From Syngnathus acus (Eukaryota; Chordata; Actinopteri; Syngnathiformes; Syngnathidae), in assembly GCF_901709675.1 (NCBI RefSeq), contig NC_051105.1:9654104-9718103 (forward strand): a stretch of 64,000 nucleotides of DNA, given 5' to 3'. Shown here piece after piece: positions 1 to 10,799 of this stretch. Position numbers and translations under genes: made by a program. A model generated the notes under the pieces. The model did no database searches, was not told where the DNA came from, and saw nothing but the letters and a program-made list of their open reading frames with translations. Positions within the stretch are counted from its first letter, which is position 1, and each line of letters starts with the position of its first letter.

Positions 1-2158
1 CTGAAAATGGACATAAAGGACGAATGAACAACAATGACAAGTCAACGGGGCAATAAAAACAACTTGAAGGACGTGGCAGATTTATTACGGATTGAAAATA
101 AGAAAACAGCATTTGTTAGTTTTGTTCTTCTCAGTCCACAAATGACGGGATTTTACATGCAAAGTATCGCTAAATTAAATAGTGTAAGATTCAGATCAGC
201 GTTCTTCTCTTGCTCTTATCAGCAAAAATATTGCATTCAATAACTAGTTTGAATGTTTACACATTTGAAAAACATTATTTTGAGAACCGCAAGTTGGACA
301 CTTGGTTTGATTTGCGGTGCATGGAATGCAGGAAGGAGAAGGCGGCTGTCAATGGTGAAAGGCAGGTTCTCCCGGGAATTCACGGCTACGTGAACTTACT
401 TTTCACTGCCTCAGAGACTTTGTCAGTGAAAGAGTTTCATACTTGAGCCATCTCGTCTCACCGGTGCAACCGAAAGTCTGAGCTATTCTTCATTTGTGGA
501 GAGTATTGCCAGGGAGACGGGCTAACTCACACAACAAGTGCAGGACAAATTATTATTAATTTAATTATGAATGATCTTATATTAATTATTAATCATCTTA
601 TAACTGAGTCAGTGCGAGAACGAGGACAAACATAATCAAACAACAATTTAAATTGAAATAAAAGGGAACAGAACCCTCATAAATGTAACAGTTTTTTACT
701 ATGACAAAATGATTGCTATGAAAAAGGTCATTAAAAGAGCAAAACTCAGATTGTGGCTGTTTCTTCTAAATTAGCCATCCCTGTCTATCTTCTGATCATC
801 CCAAACAGCTTGTGGGCTTTGCACGGCTCCTTGCGCGACAGTCAGTGGGGTGACCTTGGCATTTACGCACTAATGAAAACAATCATGGGAAATATGTTAA
901 TGCTCCCGCTGTGGTTTTCTGAAATAAACTGTGATCTTTAAAAAAAGGCCAGATGCTCTTGTGAGTAATAACCTCCAGCAGATGAATCATCTCCCCATTA
1001 AGGTGCTGTAGTTGACCCCTTCACGCAAAAGCTGCAGACTGACTATGACTACCACCCCATCATTGGGTAGCGATTATGCATGATAAGCATTCAGGTACAA
1101 CGGAAGCCATGGAGGTGTAAATTTCATTAACTTGATAATGGTTCAGTCAGAGCAAAAAAACAAAAAGTGATATCGCTCACTGTGGAATAAACCTGAACTA
1201 ATGATTACATCAATTCAAGTGTATCCAAAATGGCTACTGGATAATTGCTGATAATTTCCGTGCGGGAATATTTATTCAGGCAGTAACCGCAAGACACAAA
1301 CATACTGCAAACGAGATATGCTAAAAGGCAAAGAGCACCTACTTTACAAGTCAGATGTGAGATTTCAATGGCGGAATATATGTTGCTGTATGAATAAAAG
1401 AACATTGTGTTAGGTTTCATTAAATTACATGACTGACTGCCTTGTTGTGATGTCGGGTATGTCTGATTAAATGGAAGGGTTGGAAAAGTACCATAGTTTT
1501 TAATACACCAACAGAAACAGCTGTTTAAATATTCATGAAAATATTATACTCCATTTTGATGGTGATATTGAAAGTTTGTTGGTCGTCGTGAGTCTCTGTG
1601 CTATCGGGCTAGCCAAAGCTAGCGATGCGAGGCTAACGCCAATGTTCATTTGCAGTGAGTTTTTTTCTAATTGTCAATGAGATTTTTTGGATGATTGCTA
1701 TTGATATAATCATCTATAGAAAGCACACTCAAGCTAATGAAAAGTGATTCAAACCAAGAAGCTTCTAATTTAGAAAGCGATTTGTCTCCACCCTAAACCC
1801 ACATCAACAATTTCCAAGTGACAAGCTTTTTATTTGCTCGCTACTGGTTCAGAGGCCATGTTTGAGGGCCTTTTTTTGGTAAACACAATTTAGATGTCAC
1901 CTTCAGTGTGGCTGCCGTGTGTGTATTCATGTGCGTGGATGTGCCTTCCACAGCTACTCGTTAGCGGCATTGACGTTGTGAAAAATCACTTTAATAAAGA
2001 GAAGCAGTTGGCAGGAGCCATTCCCTACGGCTTGCCTCACAGTTGACGTCAAACACTGCATGTATTTGCTCCTTTTTTGGGGAGGCTGGGAGAGGGAGCA
2101 TGTGCGAGGAGACTTGACAGAATTTTGGCTGAAATATGTCTGCCGGACAGCTTCACTC

Positions 2159-2372
2159 TGTGTGTGTGTCTGTGTGTGTCTGTACTGTATGCGCATGTGT
2201 GTGTGACTGTATTTGGCCATGCTAAGGGGCAGGACAAAGATACAAAAACAGAATCGATTGCAAGTGACAGAGAGGAGGAAGGGCAAAAAAGTCATTATTA
2301 AGTAGTGAAGTGTATCCTCACTCTCACACCGCGACACACACACACACACGCACGCACACAAACACACAAACA
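2159..2372. repeat. TG-rich and CA-rich microsatellite pair
   Basis: A (TG)n-rich tract at about 2159-2205 is followed about 130 bases later by a (CA)n tract at about 2334-2372. The two tracts are complementary, so they could fold back on each other. The apparent reading frames over them are repeat artefacts. Confidence 0.85.
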
Positions 2373-2455
2373 CACACTGACTAAACCTTGCCATAGGGCT
2401 TCAAGCAATGTATATTTTCAACTCATTCATGGATGGATATAGGTTCAAAAACCAT

Positions 2456-2577
2456 TTATATAATATAATATAATATAATATAATATAATATAATATAATA
2501 TAATATAATATAATACGTAACATAACATAATATAATATAACATAACATAACATGACATAACATAATATAATATAATA
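2456..2577. repeat. (TAATA)n pentanucleotide microsatellite
   Basis: Near-perfect pentamer repeats (ATAAT/TAATA) run to about 2516, then degrade into TAACA/TAATA variants up to about 2577. The minus-strand frame through it encodes only a Tyr/Ile/Leu-rich artefact. Confidence 0.9.
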
Positions 2578-4811
2578 AGAGTTTTGACTTTCTGCTTATA
2601 TTTATATAATGTATTACAAAAGGTTTCTCATGTCTGCATTGAACATGCATGAGAGTGTGCACAGCCAATCGTACGCCAAGTGCAAGCACGGCCCAAGTGA
2701 GGCTTCCTAACGTTCCCTTTTTAGTGAAAACGTACTAAATTTACACCAGCCAAAGAGCTGAGAGCTTTAATAAGTGTGACTCAAACTCACAAATAAAGTG
2801 TTCCCTAAAATGGCCCCAAGTTGTTATCTTAAAGTGGCATCCTGGAGCTGGAGGGTGTGAAGGTGCGTGACTTCCGGAACAGATTTAGCGTGTGCCCAAA
2901 CCGTGTTGTACTCTCACACATACTCAAGGGAATGCAGACAGGTGACTGCGTCCTCAACGCTTGCACTCACACAAAATACACACATGGCCTCAAGTCAGCT
3001 CTGTGTGTCATAATACTCATGAGACTTTTTGTTCTCAGCTTTTCATCTTCTTCCTGGAGGATACACATGTAGGATAAATAACCATGTATAGTGGCACCAA
3101 TTCCACAAGATGGTTTTCCATTTAATAATACATTTAGAAATTCTTATCTGTGTTACAGCCAGAAAGAAAGAAACAGGCAAGATGGATGCAAAATGCATCA
3201 TAGGTCGTTGACCCTGAGCCATCAGTTATTTCGGGATTGTATGTTTTTCTGGTTTCACTCAAAGGAAGACATCTAGATGTCCTCAGATCACCTACAGAAT
3301 ATTCATCTGTCAGCCTGAGGATATCAACTTTTTTGCATTGTCTAATCCACTTTCATTGTGAATGAAAGCTTAGACGTGATAAGGTATTTAAAGTTAAGTT
3401 CAATAATTCAGTTGGGGATTCATTTGAAACAATGGTCTGGGGGAAATCTCTGGAAAGGTTCGGCAAAGAAAAAAATGAAGACATATGTCTATGGAGCCCA
3501 TTAGTGTCAATTTGTTCTATCAGTAAGTCTCTACACAGGTCAAAGTGTCACCAGCTTCAGAACTTCATCCTCGCTCATTAAGTTGACTCTTTGTAAAACC
3601 GCCCTTGTGGATTTGACATCTTTTCTCATTTGCGGCGGTTGGAGGTCTGATTAATTCAGAATTATCGTGAGGAAGAGAAGGCGAAATTTACAGTCGACTG
3701 AATACGGAGCCGGGATTCTGCTCAACGATGAACTCAGGGTTGATTCCAATCACTTTAATGCTCACATTTGGTATTTCTTTTCATGCTTGAAAACATTTGC
3801 GGGCTATTTAATTTCATCTCAGGGTATTTGGTGTTTACACTTTACCAGAAGACAGAATATGGCAAGATGTGGCATGAAGGTAGTTTTGTTCACTTGGTGT
3901 CACTTTGTTGACACCATTCTGTCAATTTCCTCTTTCTTCGCTCAGAATAACAGTTGTGATACTAGTACATGTCGAGCAAATATAAACATGACATGAACCA
4001 GTTTATACTCACAAGAATGTAGAGATGTCATCTGTTTTAATCAATTGAAATGAATTGTGCTTCGAGAATACAGAGAAAGTGTTCGGGAGCTAAATTCCAT
4101 GAACAGCCGTAGCACTCAGTGTTACTGTGAAATATTTATAACTTCTGAGAAAGTCTACTCTGGAGCTTAATGAATCAAACGGTCAAAAGCTCAGACAGCA
4201 CACGAAGGCACACTCCCATTAAAACGATCACTTAATGCCGATTTGGCGATAAGCCTCCCTTTGTGTTATGTGGCTGAAAGTGAAAAAGAGGCACACAAAA
4301 AAAATTGGCCTCATATATATTCTGAGAATGGTAAGAAGCTCGAAAAGGATTTAGGATTGAGAGAGAAAACGGAGTTCATCAAGTGAGTTCATCATCATGA
4401 AAACAAATAAACAAAAAATATGTCTGCACCAACAATAATGCACCAACAATTGCCATTAAAAAATCCGAAAAGTGCGTCGGAAGTTTCTTGGTTACCTAAA
4501 TACTCTCCAACTTATTAGACAGAACAGCTGGGCAGGGAGCGAGCCGATTGGTTGACACGGAAAATGGCCAGGTAGGAATGACAAGACCAGGTCAAATCAA
4601 TGACCAAAAAATCGTAGAATATGCCAGAACCCATAATGCATGAAGGAAAAAATTGTTGACATTGCATCATAATAAAAAAAAGAGAATTTTTGTGGGTATT
4701 GAATAACCACAATCACAATCAATTTTTAATGAATGTGATAAAGGCATATTCATTTACTTCTGAGGCAACTGTCATGAATATTATTTCCATAAATGATTCC
4801 CCCCCCAAAGA

Positions 4812-7800
4812 TCATGCTTCTTTAAGTCCCAGAACTGCGTCATAGATTTTGCCTGTGAGACGGTACTGGATTTTGGCGAACCCGGCGGCAGCCAGCAGGG
4901 CGCTGTACTCAGCCCCTGTTCTTTCTCGACCTTCCGTCTGCACCAGCATGTTTAGCGAGTAGAGCTGCGCGGTAAGCGGGCCGGAGCCATCCTCATGCAA
5001 CAATGCTTCCACTAGCAGTATAGCGCCTCCTGTAGGAGCAATCAGTAACTTTAAAATTAAGATGAGTTAAAAAAATTTAAAAAAGTAAAATTAGCAACTA
5101 TTCTATATAAGGCGTTTGATAATGTCATTAAAACAATATTTAAAAATTAAAAAGTCATATTTGTTCATTTCAATGTGCGGTTACATTCTGTCCATGAATG
5201 GAAACTTTTTATTTAATTTATTTCATTAAAACTCATTTGAGAGGTTCTATAAATAACAGTTTAAGAAGTCCATACATTTAAAACTGATGTCGAAGCAGGA
5301 AGAAAAAACTCCCAAACCTGGTTTGCAGGCTCTATGGACTCTGCTGAGCAGTTCTACGCAACGTTCATCTGTCCAGTCGTGGAGGATCCTGGCAAGAATG
5401 TAAAGATCCGCCTCGAGTAAATCGTCTTTGAAGAAGTCCCCTAAGTGAACACATATTAAAAAAAGAGAGGTCTTTTTTTTTTTTTTTGCCAGAGTGATAA
5501 TGAAGTTACCTTCAATGAAGCTTATCTTGTGGTCAGCCTCCTTGACAAAATGTTCCCTGGATGTCTGCACCACCTTGGGGAGGTCAAAGATCGTCACTGC
5601 GCACTCCGGGTAGGCCGACGTGCACTGCTTGGCTAATGCTCCGCTGCAGCCTCGGGAGAGAGAACGAGAAAGCACAAAATTACTTTGAGTCACTGCAGCA
5701 TGAAGACACACAACCTTAATTAAAATGGTAGGAAATCACTCACAAATGGACAAATAAAGTCAGTGGGGTAGAACAGATGCTCGCAGGTATGTGGCCATTA
5801 TTATTTATTATTGCATGATTTGTATTCAGTTGTGTAGCGTAGCCTCTGTGGACACGGTTCAGCTAACATTCATGTCAATAAAGCGGACCAAATTGAATTG
5901 CATTTGGAGTGACAGAGAGACAGATGCGTCGTACATAAACAAAGCGCCGACTGTCCCGTTGGAGAAGAAGAATCGTTCAAGCCGAAGAATCGGAATATGC
6001 ATCGTCAGTAGCGTCAACGACATTTGTTTCCACGGAAATAGCTAAATGTTGACGATCACACAATCGGGATATTGCGACACTGTTTAACACTTGAGCCCGA
6101 TCCGTGTAAAAAGTGCTGAAGTAGCACACAAGGGCAAAGAGTGGGCCGGTTATTGTCATACTTTTTTAAAATCAACCTCAATCTGAGGCAGATGGACAGG
6201 AAAAGGAGTGTTTGAATTTGATGGAGGGACAGAAAAGCAGTGAGGTGGAAAACAGGATCAAAAGATCTCATTTTGACAAAATGACAACCATGTGTGTGCG
6301 TGTGTGTGTGTGTGCGTGTGTGTGTGTGTGTGTTTGGATCCTTCATTCTTTCATTGTACGGTCCAATTCTCCACTTATGCCGTCGTTTGTATCCTTTTGT
6401 CAATTTTCTCACAATCCCGTCTTTTGACATGCACAAGCATCAGCCCTCACATCAAACGGGGGGGGGTCAGAAGAGGTTGAAAATCAAAGAGCAACGTTGC
6501 GAAATAAAAGCGAGCTCAACACGGCATCACAACATACGAGACCCAAAGTGACCTGGATGAGTCACTTTGTTAATGAGCTCCTTTTATGGGAGCTTTGTGA
6601 CTGTTGCCGTACGTTTTACGGCTTGTTGTCTAACTCGCAAATGCTTGATGAGACCGTCCTCGCAGAGTTAAGATGTAAATTGTAGCTCACTAAAATGGCA
6701 ACCTACAGAAGGTCCAAATAAATAAATAAATAAATAAAATGTGTTTTAAATATAACATCAACAAATCTGTGTGGGGCACCTTTATTATAACAATTAGTTG
6801 ATTATGAATAAGCGCCCTCAGGTCCCCCTGAACGGCGCAATAAAAATCAACTCAATTATTCCAATTAATTCTTCTTCTTCATTATTTCAATGATGCATGC
6901 TGCGACAGTGGATTCAATATTCATCTCTGCAGCTTGGCACAAAGTTGGACAGATGGACAGCCGGAGGAGCTGAGCAGCAGGTGTGTGCAGACCTAACAGA
7001 TGTTGGGTGAGAGACGAAGACTTAATGGGACGCTGTGGTCACGCCCTTCGCACCCCTGCTGTCCGCTCACACTCATTTCGGCGGAGGCGTTCCCATTATT
7101 ATGCATAAATATCAACACACACACTGAGCTGTACAGACGAAGGATGTCCTCTGTGTTTCCCCTGTTTTAGTGACTTCACAGCGCTCCCTTGTGGCTACTT
7201 GGGTAATTACATAATATATTGGGATATTTGGTAGAAATAATTTATTGGTTAAACAATTATACATTCTAAGATTGTTTTTTCCTCCCCACAATGGAACAGT
7301 GAGCTACTTCCTGTTTTGATGCCATTAAGAAGAGTGATTATGTGTCAACTGTCACGAAGGCCATTTGTGTACTTAATTGGAGTCTCTGCAAAGTATGACA
7401 GGACAAACGAGACAGCATGAATATGAATGTGCACCTCAGCCAGCTGTCTCTCACTTAACGCGACGGTTTGAAATGTTAATGGCCGTGCACCTGCTGACCC
7501 CACCTAGAAATGACTTTGCGGTGATTAGCAAAACACACACACGCTTACCTCCGAGGTCACAAATGACCTTGAAAGGTGAAAGGTCAAAGGCTGTCAGCAC
7601 ATCTCGACCGCAGATGTTCCATATGGAATTCATTAGCTGCATGAACTTCACCATCTCCTCGTCAGACCTCAACACACACGTGCACAAAATGTAAAGACTT
7701 GAGCAAAAGGGTTTGAAACTTCGGATGACACACTAATGTCCGGAAGAACTTTGAAAGTACATGCTCTGATTTTCCAAACGTCTCTGTCTTTTTCTCCTCG

Positions 7801-9666
7801 CCTTTTTTTTTTTCTTTTTCGGTGTGTTAGAATTCCAACCATATTCCAGACTTGACTAAATTATTCAGGTGCATTATGCGGCTGGTTAAATGGCAAGGAG
7901 TAAACAAGTGTGTGAGTCATGCAGCCAGCTTTGAATCATTTTGTCACTGCTCCAAGAAAGCCCTCGATGACTTCCACGCTTGTTTCCCGCGCTAATTTCC
8001 CGCGCTAATTTCCCCTCGGTATTCTCGAGGGAAATCAGCAGGGACGTAACAAGCGCAGCTCCTCATTTGGCCATTGTGAGCAGGTGTTGATATTTAGTTT
8101 TTCAATCAATTAGCGGCAAATTACAAATTCATCATTCCGAGGATGGATGACATTGTTACTGCACGTTTCATATTTGGAATATTTTTGCATTGGTCTTTTT
8201 AAACGGTGCCATTTTGGTGAGATGATCAGATGCGATCTGGCATTACCAAATGTCGACAACACGGCGCAGCTATGAGGAGCATACAAATAAAGATCACACT
8301 GAAAAGAAAAATCCATTCTCATGGAACAAATGATTCCGAAAAATAACGCGATAGCGATTCTATATGCGATATTTTTTTTTATTGTTTATTTGTATTTTCT
8401 TAAGCAACTCACCACTGAAAATTCATTTATCTCTGTTCGATAATAATAGAAAATATCAAATATCAATGGTATTGATTTCCCTGAAAAGAAAAATTCAAAT
8501 GATGACATTGCGTGTGCAGCGCCACCTTGAGGTGAGTGAGTCCAATATTTTGTTTCGTGTTATGTGTGCTTATTAAAGAAATATTCTCACCTGTAGAGAG
8601 CCTGAAACAAGTCTTTGGAGCTGACACCGAAGGCTTTTTCATATTGATTTGTTCCATCCCTGTGACATACAAAACGGGTGATATTTTCAAACTACACACA
8701 TCTTGTTTAAACCGGTTGGATTTAAATATGTGCAATTTTGACTGACCTGACGGCATCAGTCAGATAGTGCCAGCAGAGGTAGATGGTTCTGGAACTATAC
8801 TGGATGGAGTGGTAGAGGGTTGCAGGACCAGAGCGGGTCAGGTAGAGGCTGGCCTGTTCTGTGTTACTGTAACACACTAACATATCGGGAAATGACAGCA
8901 AATGAGTTTTCCAAGAGTCCAAATAGAGTTTTTAGTGGTCTATTTCACCTTGGTCATTTTGCTGGTGCGTTTCAAGCAACTGAAGGCCGCAACAGGCCGC
9001 CAGCAGCCTTTGGGTGCCGTCCAGGCTGGCACCGACCGCTTGGCTGATTTCGTCGGCGGACAGAGGGCGTCCTGCACATGACAACACGTCGAACACGCCC
9101 AGCTCGCAGGCTGTGAATAAAGTCTGGTTTGGAGGAGAGGATAATGTGAAGGTGAGGAGGGGGCGGGGCTATTTTGCACTGCAAATGTATACAATAAGAC
9201 TTCTCATTAAAATAGTCTGCCCAAAACAAATCATCTGATTTTAGTCTCACAAGAATAATTATTCTGATTTCTGTAGCCTTTCATGGAAATAGTGACTCTT
9301 GTGTTCAACCAAGACTTTTGCTAATGTGTGCTTTAAAACAAGCATTAATCCTCAATGTGTGATATTGCCTAAATATTTAGTTTTTAATCGCTAAACATTA
9401 CTGAATAAACAGTATTAATTTGATGAGTAAACGGTAAACAAAGGGGGAATATTTTTGCAATAAACTTTAATGCAAAATAACATTTTATCCAATTATTATT
9501 CTTGACAGAACAATCATAAAATCACATTTGACTTTTGTCCAACTCCATTTTTGTATTCATACATTTGAACCCTGTGACTTACCTTGGAGACAAGAAAGCC
9601 TTCCATGTACTCGAGTATTTTCCTGGGGTATTCCCCAGCAGCAGGTGACGCCGCTGTAGTGTCCAT
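4812..9666 (-). CDS. asmt: Acetylserotonin O-methyltransferase (melatonin synthase)
   Basis: Transfers a methyl group from S-adenosylmethionine to N-acetylserotonin, the last step of melatonin synthesis, in the cytosol of pineal and retinal cells. Eight coding exons with GT-AG borders and consistent phase: 9583-9666, 8949-9123, 8747-8876, 8591-8659, 7549-7667, 5510-5650, 5318-5440, 4812-5029. Together they encode 352 aa; human ASMT is 345 aa. The N-terminal half is the winged-helix dimerisation region (GFLVSK, then TACELGVFDVL). The SAM-binding loop DLGGCSG starts near residue 190. The catalytic pair His-Asp is H260-D261 in ILHDWTDE. The C-terminal block is LYSLNMLVQTEGRERT. The start chosen (9666) gives MDTTAASPAAGEYPRK; in-frame ATGs upstream (near 9681-9690) would add a few residues. 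It lies beside akap17a, as ASMT does in human PAR1. ASMTL is unlikely because no Maf-like domain is present. The third glycine of the usual SAM loop is Cys here. Confidence 0.95.
6290..6334. repeat. (TG)n microsatellite in an asmt intron
   Basis: TG dinucleotide run with a few C interruptions, inside the asmt intron between exons 5 and 6 (5651-7548). It creates several spurious Cys/Val-rich frames on the plus strand and Thr/His-rich frames on the minus strand. Confidence 0.9.
7982..8014. repeat. Tandem TTTCCCGCGCTAA repeat
   Basis: The 13-base unit TTTCCCGCGCTAA occurs twice in direct tandem and is followed by a partial third copy (TTTCCC). It lies in the asmt intron between exons 4 and 5. 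Each full unit contains TTTCCCGCGC, which fits the E2F consensus TTTSSCGC. Confidence 0.6.
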
Positions 9667-10799
9667 CACATGCCGACCCGCCATATGGACCATAAAGTTT
9701 CTCGTCCTACGAAAGAAGCCGTCCCCTTCAGATGAGTGGAGACCAAACCAGACTAACAATGCCCATTTTGCAGTGGTAGTCGTGGGCTAAGCTGATTAGA
9801 GTCTGATAACCCGGATTAGAGCAGGGCCTTACCCGCCACTGGACCAAGAAACAAAAAAATCTCTGCAGCCTTGTTCACGACAACAAAAAACAAACAAAAC
9901 AAAACAAAATCTGTGGCATCAAAAAAGAACGGACAAAAAAAATATTTCATATACATTCAAAAGTTTCCCGCAAAATCATACCATGACCAACGGATATAAA
10001 AATCCTGGAAATTTTAATGTGACTATCTAATGAACATGCTCCACGAGGCTGCACAGTACATGGATGTGACAAATCTAAAAACTTGAGTACCTTGCAATCT
10101 TATCGAGAGCTACGAAGTAAGCACAAAAGCCAAAGTCGAGACTTCTTACATTCCTGTTGTTCTGGGAACGGTGCTGCTTGCTTAATCAGATTTAGAGCAT
10201 AGTCACAAGTCGGTCATAGTAACAAGAGAACTTTTAATAAGAAAATCTTTAAAAAAAGAAATGAAATGCCGAAGGAATTAAAGATGTGTTCAAATCGTTT
10301 TATCCTGAGTTTTCATGGGCTGCTTCAAAAGAGAAACCTGGAGAACATTCAGAAAGCTGACATGTTTTCAAGTGGTCAGTTCACATTTGGAGAGGAGCAG
10401 CAAAGTGGTCACAACTTCCGAAACACACTCGGTGGATTTGTCAAATATTGCCTGTTTGATATATTTTTGTCAAATGTTACAAATGTCCTATGAGGTTGCC
10501 AGTTTTTTTTTTGGGGGGGGGGAGGGAATTGGTAATATCACCTTAAACTGGGAATTGAACCTGTACTAACCGTTGCAATTCAAAAAGCTAATTAAGCTAA
10601 TTTCTTCTACTGTTCATAGTCGGTTTGATTTCTTGTCCTGATGCTACGTCAGTGAATGCGGAATGGATTAGTAACTTGTGAGTGCGAACGACATACACGC
10701 TTCTCGTTCACGTCTGAAACAAACACTGCCTTCATTTGAGTCAAAAGCAAAAAAAAAAAAAAAAGCGCAACTGGTTGAAATGTGAGAAGAGGCGCGCGT
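9667..10799. other. Intergenic: akap17a 3' side and asmt 5' flank
   Basis: About 1.1 kb lies between the akap17a stop and the asmt start, both genes on the minus strand. It must hold the akap17a 3' UTR and the asmt promoter. No AATAAA is obvious on the minus strand; an ATTAAA (plus-strand TTTAAT) occurs near 10232. No coding region is supported. Confidence 0.6.
9793..9819 (-). promoter_or_regulatory. Candidate CRX/OTX site pair upstream of asmt
   Basis: Read on the asmt strand, the segment contains CTAATCC (plus-strand GGATTAG, 9813-9819) and, 13 bases further on, CTAATCA (plus-strand TGATTAG, 9793-9799). CTAATCC matches the consensus of the photoreceptor and pineal homeodomain factors CRX and OTX. 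The pair lies 130-150 bases upstream of the asmt ATG. Motif presence is seen; function is inferred. Confidence 0.4.

Larger units (their letters stand above)
1..4811. other. Intergenic DNA downstream of asmt
   Basis: No supportable gene is seen on either strand in this stretch. The open frames are short, lack recognisable domains and splice structure, and several run through CA/TG or AATAT simple repeats (see the repeat entries). A TTTAAT (ATTAAA on the minus strand) at about 4725-4730 could be a variant poly(A) signal for asmt, roughly 85 bases past its stop; this is only a candidate. Confidence 0.6.

Noticed and set aside
1954-2394. 146-codon minus-strand ORF at the left end
   Set aside because: Runs through CA/TG repeats at both ends and has no protein-like core.
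4812-9666. ASMTL instead of ASMT
   Set aside because: No Maf-like domain exons are present, and the 352-aa length and exon structure fit ASMT alone.
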